Of a stretch of 64,000 nt of DNA, positions 60,871 to 64,000 are shown piece after piece. How positions within the stretch are numbered: the stretch's first letter is position 1; the number at the start of each line of letters is the position of its first letter. The notes under the pieces are model-generated. The model searched no databases and was not told the origin of the DNA. It was given only the letters and a program-made list of their open reading frames with translations. The DNA is from Gillisella terrae. Lineage in GTDB: Bacteria > Pseudomonadota > Alphaproteobacteria > Rhizobiales > Rhizobiaceae. Position numbers and translations under genes: made by a program. Location: positions 82,915 to 146,914 of the forward strand of contig NZ_SSOA01000011.1 in the NCBI RefSeq assembly GCF_004801395.1, written 5' to 3'.

Positions 60871-61605
60871 GTGTCCATATCATTAGAAAACAAGCGCGTG
60901 CTTGTCACAGCCGCAGCGCAAGGCATAGGCCGGGCTAGTGCTTTGGCGTTTGCGCGAGCGGGTGCTCATGTTGTTGCCACCGATATCAATGAAGCGGGCC
61001 TTGCTGATTTATCAGCGGATGGCAAGATCACCACGCGCCGCCTCAATGTGTTGAGCGATGACGAGGTCAAGGCGGTGGTGTCGGAAAGCGGCCCCTTTGA
61101 CATTCTGTTCAATTGTGCAGGCTTTGTGCATTCCGGCTCGGTGCTGGACATGAAGGACAGCGACCTTGCCTTTGCGTTTGATCTGAACGTTCATGCCATG
61201 GTGCGCACCATACGTGCCGTGTTGCCGGGCATGATCGAGCGCGGCGATGGCGCGATCATCAACATGTCATCGGTGGCATCCAGCCTCAAAGGCGTGCCCA
61301 ACCGCTGCGCCTATTCCATCACCAAAGCAGCCGTCATTGGCCTCACCAAATCGGTTGCTGCCGAATATGTATCGCAGGGCATTCGCTGCAACGCCATTTG
61401 CCCCGGCACGGTCGAAAGCCCGTCGCTGCAAGACCGACTGAAATCGCAAGGCGATTATGAAGCGGCGCGGGCCGCCTTCATTGCCCGCCAACCCATTGGC
61501 CGTCTCGGTACGCCCGACGAAATCGCCGACCTTGCGGTCTATCTGGCGGGTGCTACCTATACCACGGGCCAGGCTTACGCCATTGATGGCGGCTGGACGA
61601 TTTAA
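60871..61605 (+). CDS. SDR, 2-keto-3-deoxy-L-fuconate dehydrogenase-like
   Basis: A 244-residue short-chain dehydrogenase starting with GTG (GAGGAGGAAATTCA before it). RVLVTAAAQGIGRASALAFA binds NAD (AAA replaces the usual TGG start of the loop), NMSSVASSLKG has the Ser, and YSITKAAVIGLTKSVA the Tyr-Lys pair. The AAAQGIGRA and VASS-KGVPNR forms are shared with 2-keto-3-deoxy-L-fuconate and BDH2-type dehydrogenases. It would oxidise the C4 hydroxyl to give 2,4-diketo-3-deoxy-fuconate, the substrate of the next gene product. Confidence 0.85.
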   Translation: MSISLENKRVLVTAAAQGIGRASALAFARAGAHVVATDINEAGLADLSADGKITTRRLNVLSDDEVKAVVSESGPFDILFNCAGFVHSGSVLDMKDSDLAFAFDLNVHAMVRTIRAVLPGMIERGDGAIINMSSVASSLKGVPNRCAYSITKAAVIGLTKSVAAEYVSQGIRCNAICPGTVESPSLQDRLKSQGDYEAARAAFIARQPIGRLGTPDEIADLAVYLAGATYTTGQAYAIDGGWTI

Positions 61606-61623
61606 ACAGGGAAGGATTATTTT

Positions 61624-62469
61624 ATGAAACTGATGCGCGTCGGGCCGATTGGCCATGAAACCCCGGCTCTCCTCGACAAGGATGGCAAGATCCGTGATTT
61701 GTCAGGCCATGTTGCCGACATTGGCGGGGTGGCGATTTCGCCGGAGTGCCTCGGAAAACTCGCAGCCCTTGATCATTCCAGCCTGCCGGAAATCTCTGCC
61801 GATAGCCGCATTGGCGCTTGCGTGGCAGGCACCGGAAAATTCATCTGCATCGGCCTGAATTTTTCCGACCATGCGGCCGAAACAGGTGCCACCGTGCCGC
61901 CGGAGCCGGTGATTTTCATGAAGGCAACCTCGGCCATTTGCGGCCCCAATGATGATGTGCTGATCCCGCGCGGATCGGAAAAGACCGACTGGGAAGTCGA
62001 GCTTGGCGTGGTGATTGGCAAGACCGCAAAATATGTGTCCGAGGCTGATGCCATGGACTATGTGGCGGGTTATTGCGTCTCGCATGATGTGTCTGAACGT
62101 GCGTTCCAGACCGAGCGGGCCGGGCAATGGACCAAGGGCAAATCTTGCGACACTTTTGGCCCGATTGGTCCATGGTTGGTGACGAAAGACGAAATCGCTG
62201 ACCCGCAAAACCTGAAAATGTGGCTGACGGTCAACGGTGAAACCATGCAGAACGGCTCTTCCACCACCATGGTGTATGGTGTTGCCCATGTTGTGTCGTA
62301 CCTCAGCCAGTTCATGAGCCTGCATCCCGGCGACGTGATTTCCACCGGCACACCGCCGGGCGTTGGCCTTGGCATGAAGCCACCCCGTTTCCTCAAAGCC
62401 GGTGACGTTGTGGAACTGGGCATTGAAGGTCTCGGCACGCAAAAACAGACCTTTATCGCAGACGTCTGA
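61624..62469 (+). CDS. FAH-family hydrolase, 2,4-diketo-3-deoxy-L-fuconate hydrolase-like
   Basis: A 281-residue fumarylacetoacetate-hydrolase-fold enzyme. ICIGLNFSDHAAETG, PVIFMKATSAICGPND and DWEVELGVVIGK hold the metal-binding acidic residues, and CDTFGPIGPWLVTKDEI and STGTPPGVGLGM complete the site. It cleaves a C-C bond in 2,4-diketo acids; with the SDR before and fuconate dehydratase after, the expected reaction is 2,4-diketo-3-deoxy-L-fuconate to pyruvate and lactate. Annotated relatives are sometimes called ureidoglycolate lyase; context argues against that. Confidence 0.86.
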   Translation: MKLMRVGPIGHETPALLDKDGKIRDLSGHVADIGGVAISPECLGKLAALDHSSLPEISADSRIGACVAGTGKFICIGLNFSDHAAETGATVPPEPVIFMKATSAICGPNDDVLIPRGSEKTDWEVELGVVIGKTAKYVSEADAMDYVAGYCVSHDVSERAFQTERAGQWTKGKSCDTFGPIGPWLVTKDEIADPQNLKMWLTVNGETMQNGSSTTMVYGVAHVVSYLSQFMSLHPGDVISTGTPPGVGLGMKPPRFLKAGDVVELGIEGLGTQKQTFIADV

Positions 62470-62495
62470 TTACCTCTCCAACCAAGGCCATTCCC

Positions 62496-63791
62496 ATGAC
62501 CAAAATTACCAGCTTGCGTTCGATTGATCTGCGCTTTCCCACATCTTTAAGCCTCGATGGCTCGGACGCCATGAATCCGGATCCGGATTACTCGGCAGCC
62601 TATGTTATTTTGGGCACGGAAAGCGAAGGGCTGGCCGGAAATGAACTGGAAGGGCATGGGCTGACCTTTACCATTGGTCGCGGCAATGAAATTTGCTGTG
62701 CCGCGATCAACGCACTCACCCACCTTGTTGTCGGCCTTGATCTGGACTGGATCGCAGAAAACCCAGGCCGCTTCTGGCGACACATCACCTCCGATAGTCA
62801 ATTGCGCTGGATCGGGCCCGATAAGGGGGCCATGCATCTGGCAACGGGTGCCGTTGTCAATGCGGTGTGGGATCTGCTGGCCAAGAAAGCTGGAAAGCCG
62901 GTTTGGCGGCTGGTGGCCGAAATGAGCCCGGAAGAGATCGTCTCGATTGTCGATTTCCGCTATCTGACCGATGCTTTGACACCCGAAGAAGCACTCGCCA
63001 TTTTGAAAAAGGCTGACGTCGGCAAGCAGGATCGTATCGCAACGCTGGAGCGCGAAGGCTATCCTTGCTACACCACATCGGCTGGCTGGCTGGGCTATGA
63101 TGATGAGAAATTGCGCCGTCTATGCCATGAAGCTATTGACCAAGGCTTTACCCATATCAAGATGAAGGTCGGTCGCGATCTGGAAGACGACAAGCGCCGT
63201 TTGCGCATTGTGCGCGAAGTGATTGGCGATGAGCGCTTCATGATGATTGATGCCAATCAGGTCTGGGAGGTCAATCAGGCCATCGATTGGGTCAAGGAAT
63301 TGCAGCCCTACAAGCCGTTTTTCATTGAAGAACCCACCAGCCCCGACGATGTTTTTGGCCACAAGAAAATCCGCGAAGCAATAGCGCCCGTGAAAGTGGC
63401 AACCGGCGAAATGTGCCAAAACCGCATTGTTTTCAAGCAGATGATTGCTGGCGGTGCCATCGATATTGTCCAGATCGACAGTTGCCGCATGGGCGGATTG
63501 AATGAGGTTCTGGCGGTTCTGCTCATGGCAGCAAAATACAATCTGCCTGTTTGGCCCCACGCTGGCGGCGTCGGCCTGTGCGAATACGTCCAGCATCTTT
63601 CAATGATTGATTATGTCGCGGTGTCTGGCACCAAACAGGGCAGGGTGATTGAATATGTTGATCACCTGCACGAGCACTTCATTGATCCATGCGTTATCAA
63701 GGACGCTGCCTATATGCCACCAACCCGGCCCGGTTTCTCGATTGAGATGAAACCGCAATCCATCAAGGATTATACTTTCACGGGCGCATAA
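62496..63791 (+). CDS. L-fuconate dehydratase (enolase superfamily)
   Basis: A 431-residue mandelate-racemase-group dehydratase turning L-fuconate into 2-keto-3-deoxy-L-fuconate. DLRFPTSLSLDGSDAMNPDP (start) and QLRWIGPDKGAMHLATGAV agree with Xanthomonas fuconate dehydratase as I recall it. The catalytic KxK lies in HIKMKVGRD (about 219-221); metal ligands in MIDANQVW, FIEEPTSPDD and VATGEMCQN; the catalytic His in VWPHAGGVGLCE (about 351). It is the most diagnostic enzyme of the cluster. Confidence 0.93.
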   Translation: MTKITSLRSIDLRFPTSLSLDGSDAMNPDPDYSAAYVILGTESEGLAGNELEGHGLTFTIGRGNEICCAAINALTHLVVGLDLDWIAENPGRFWRHITSDSQLRWIGPDKGAMHLATGAVVNAVWDLLAKKAGKPVWRLVAEMSPEEIVSIVDFRYLTDALTPEEALAILKKADVGKQDRIATLEREGYPCYTTSAGWLGYDDEKLRRLCHEAIDQGFTHIKMKVGRDLEDDKRRLRIVREVIGDERFMMIDANQVWEVNQAIDWVKELQPYKPFFIEEPTSPDDVFGHKKIREAIAPVKVATGEMCQNRIVFKQMIAGGAIDIVQIDSCRMGGLNEVLAVLLMAAKYNLPVWPHAGGVGLCEYVQHLSMIDYVAVSGTKQGRVIEYVDHLHEHFIDPCVIKDAAYMPPTRPGFSIEMKPQSIKDYTFTGA

Positions 63792-63847
63792 GGCACAGCG
63801 TGGATTGATCGGTGCCTAGCGATCATCAACTCTACCCTCTCGTGTTT

Positions 63848-63875
63848 TCTCCTGAAAGCGCCAGCGTTCAGGAGA
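63848..63875. terminator. Stem-loop between convergent genes
   Basis: TCTCCTGAA and TTCAGGAGA pair over a 10-base loop in the short gap between the fuconate dehydratase gene and the convergent partial gene. No clear T-run on either side. Confidence 0.5.
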
Positions 63876-63880
63876 GGCCC

Positions 63881-64000
63881 CTAATGCGCGAGGTGTGCGC
63901 GTGTTAGGTTTAGGGCACCGAGGGTTATAGCCCAGATGGCGGTGCTTGCGAGGATTGTCAGGACGATCCAGAGGGGGCGTTTTGGGTATTGGGCTTCGTC
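63881..64000 (-). CDS. Partial membrane protein, C-terminal 39 residues
   Basis: Reading frame open from the right edge to a TAG stop, ending with a hydrophobic segment (LWIVLTILASTAIWAITLGA) and a short basic-polar tail. This looks like a C-terminal membrane helix; too little remains to identify the family, and the start lies outside the window. Confidence 0.5.
   Translation of the reverse strand, partial: DEAQYPKRPLWIVLTILASTAIWAITLGALNLTRAHLAH

Noticed and set aside
1..64000. CRISPR arrays, tRNA/rRNA genes, insertion sequences, prophage or defence systems
   Set aside because: No regularly spaced repeats, cloverleaf-like sequences, transposase motifs, terminal inverted repeats with target duplications, or phage/defence protein families were seen.

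Overview
The window is dense, alphaproteobacterial-looking DNA (moderately high G+C, short intergenic gaps, many ATGA/TGATG gene overlaps) from a repABC-type secondary replicon. The left edge holds the start of a repABC operon read leftward (repA, 5' part of repB; repC would lie outside). Four copies of a two-hairpin intergenic repeat ending in AATTATGCAGTA resemble the Bru-RS palindromes of Brucella/Ochrobactrum. With RirA-type (TGA-N9-TCA) iron boxes, they make a Brucellaceae (Ochrobactrum/Brucella) chromid or large plasmid the best guess. I saw no tRNA, rRNA, CRISPR or intact insertion sequence.

After the replication genes the window is almost entirely nutrient uptake and catabolism, in modules. 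(1) 2.6-23.9 kb: an amino-compound island with two FAD amine/amino-acid oxidases, an Lrp regulator, a Dpp/Opp-type ABC transporter, a class III aminotransferase, two YitH-like GNAT paralogues, a HAD hydrolase, GabD, a D-malate/tartrate-type dehydrogenase, a cupin, an ArgE-like deacylase, another aldehyde dehydrogenase, a DSD1-type PLP enzyme and a RidA protein. The combination fits polyamine or amino-acid-derivative breakdown, but the substrate is not proven. (2) 24.1-30.9 kb: a ProVWX-type betaine transporter, a pyrroline-5-carboxylate-reductase-like protein, a TetR regulator and a StcD-like N-methylproline demethylase: probably stachydrine (proline betaine) or related betaine use. (3) 30.9-39.2 kb: a LysR regulator divergent from hglS-amaB-aminotransferase-ydiJ. 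Together these can take 2-aminoadipate semialdehyde through 2-aminoadipate, 2-oxoadipate and D-2-hydroxyglutarate to 2-oxoglutarate, the lower lysine pathway.

(4) 39.3-46.6 kb: a GntR regulator with two winged-helix domains, then hmuSTUV and a TonB-dependent heme receptor; three 21-bp palindromes of the form ATATGA-N9-TCATAT sit at the two promoters. (5) 47.0-51.2 kb: an AraC regulator with a pentitol module (ribitol-2-dehydrogenase-like SDR, FGGY pentulose kinase, second SDR). (6) 51.3-63.8 kb: a divergent sugar regulon holding an RbsABC-type transporter, mutarotase, aldo-keto reductase, lactonase, 2-keto-3-deoxy-L-fuconate-type SDR, FAH-family hydrolase and L-fuconate dehydratase, which is a complete non-phosphorylative L-fucose route to pyruvate plus lactate. 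It also carries a DHDPS-family enzyme, a Hyi-like isomerase and two GntR regulators. The right edge cuts a small membrane protein.

Besides the genes, the window carries a mosaic of palindromic intergenic repeats. One family begins with a CTAG whose TAG is the stop codon of the preceding gene in three of four copies. Another is a 31-41 bp palindrome with GTCTGTCTGGTTCA arms. These, the iron boxes, the repeats in front of repA and the regulator-gap palindromes are the main non-coding signals.
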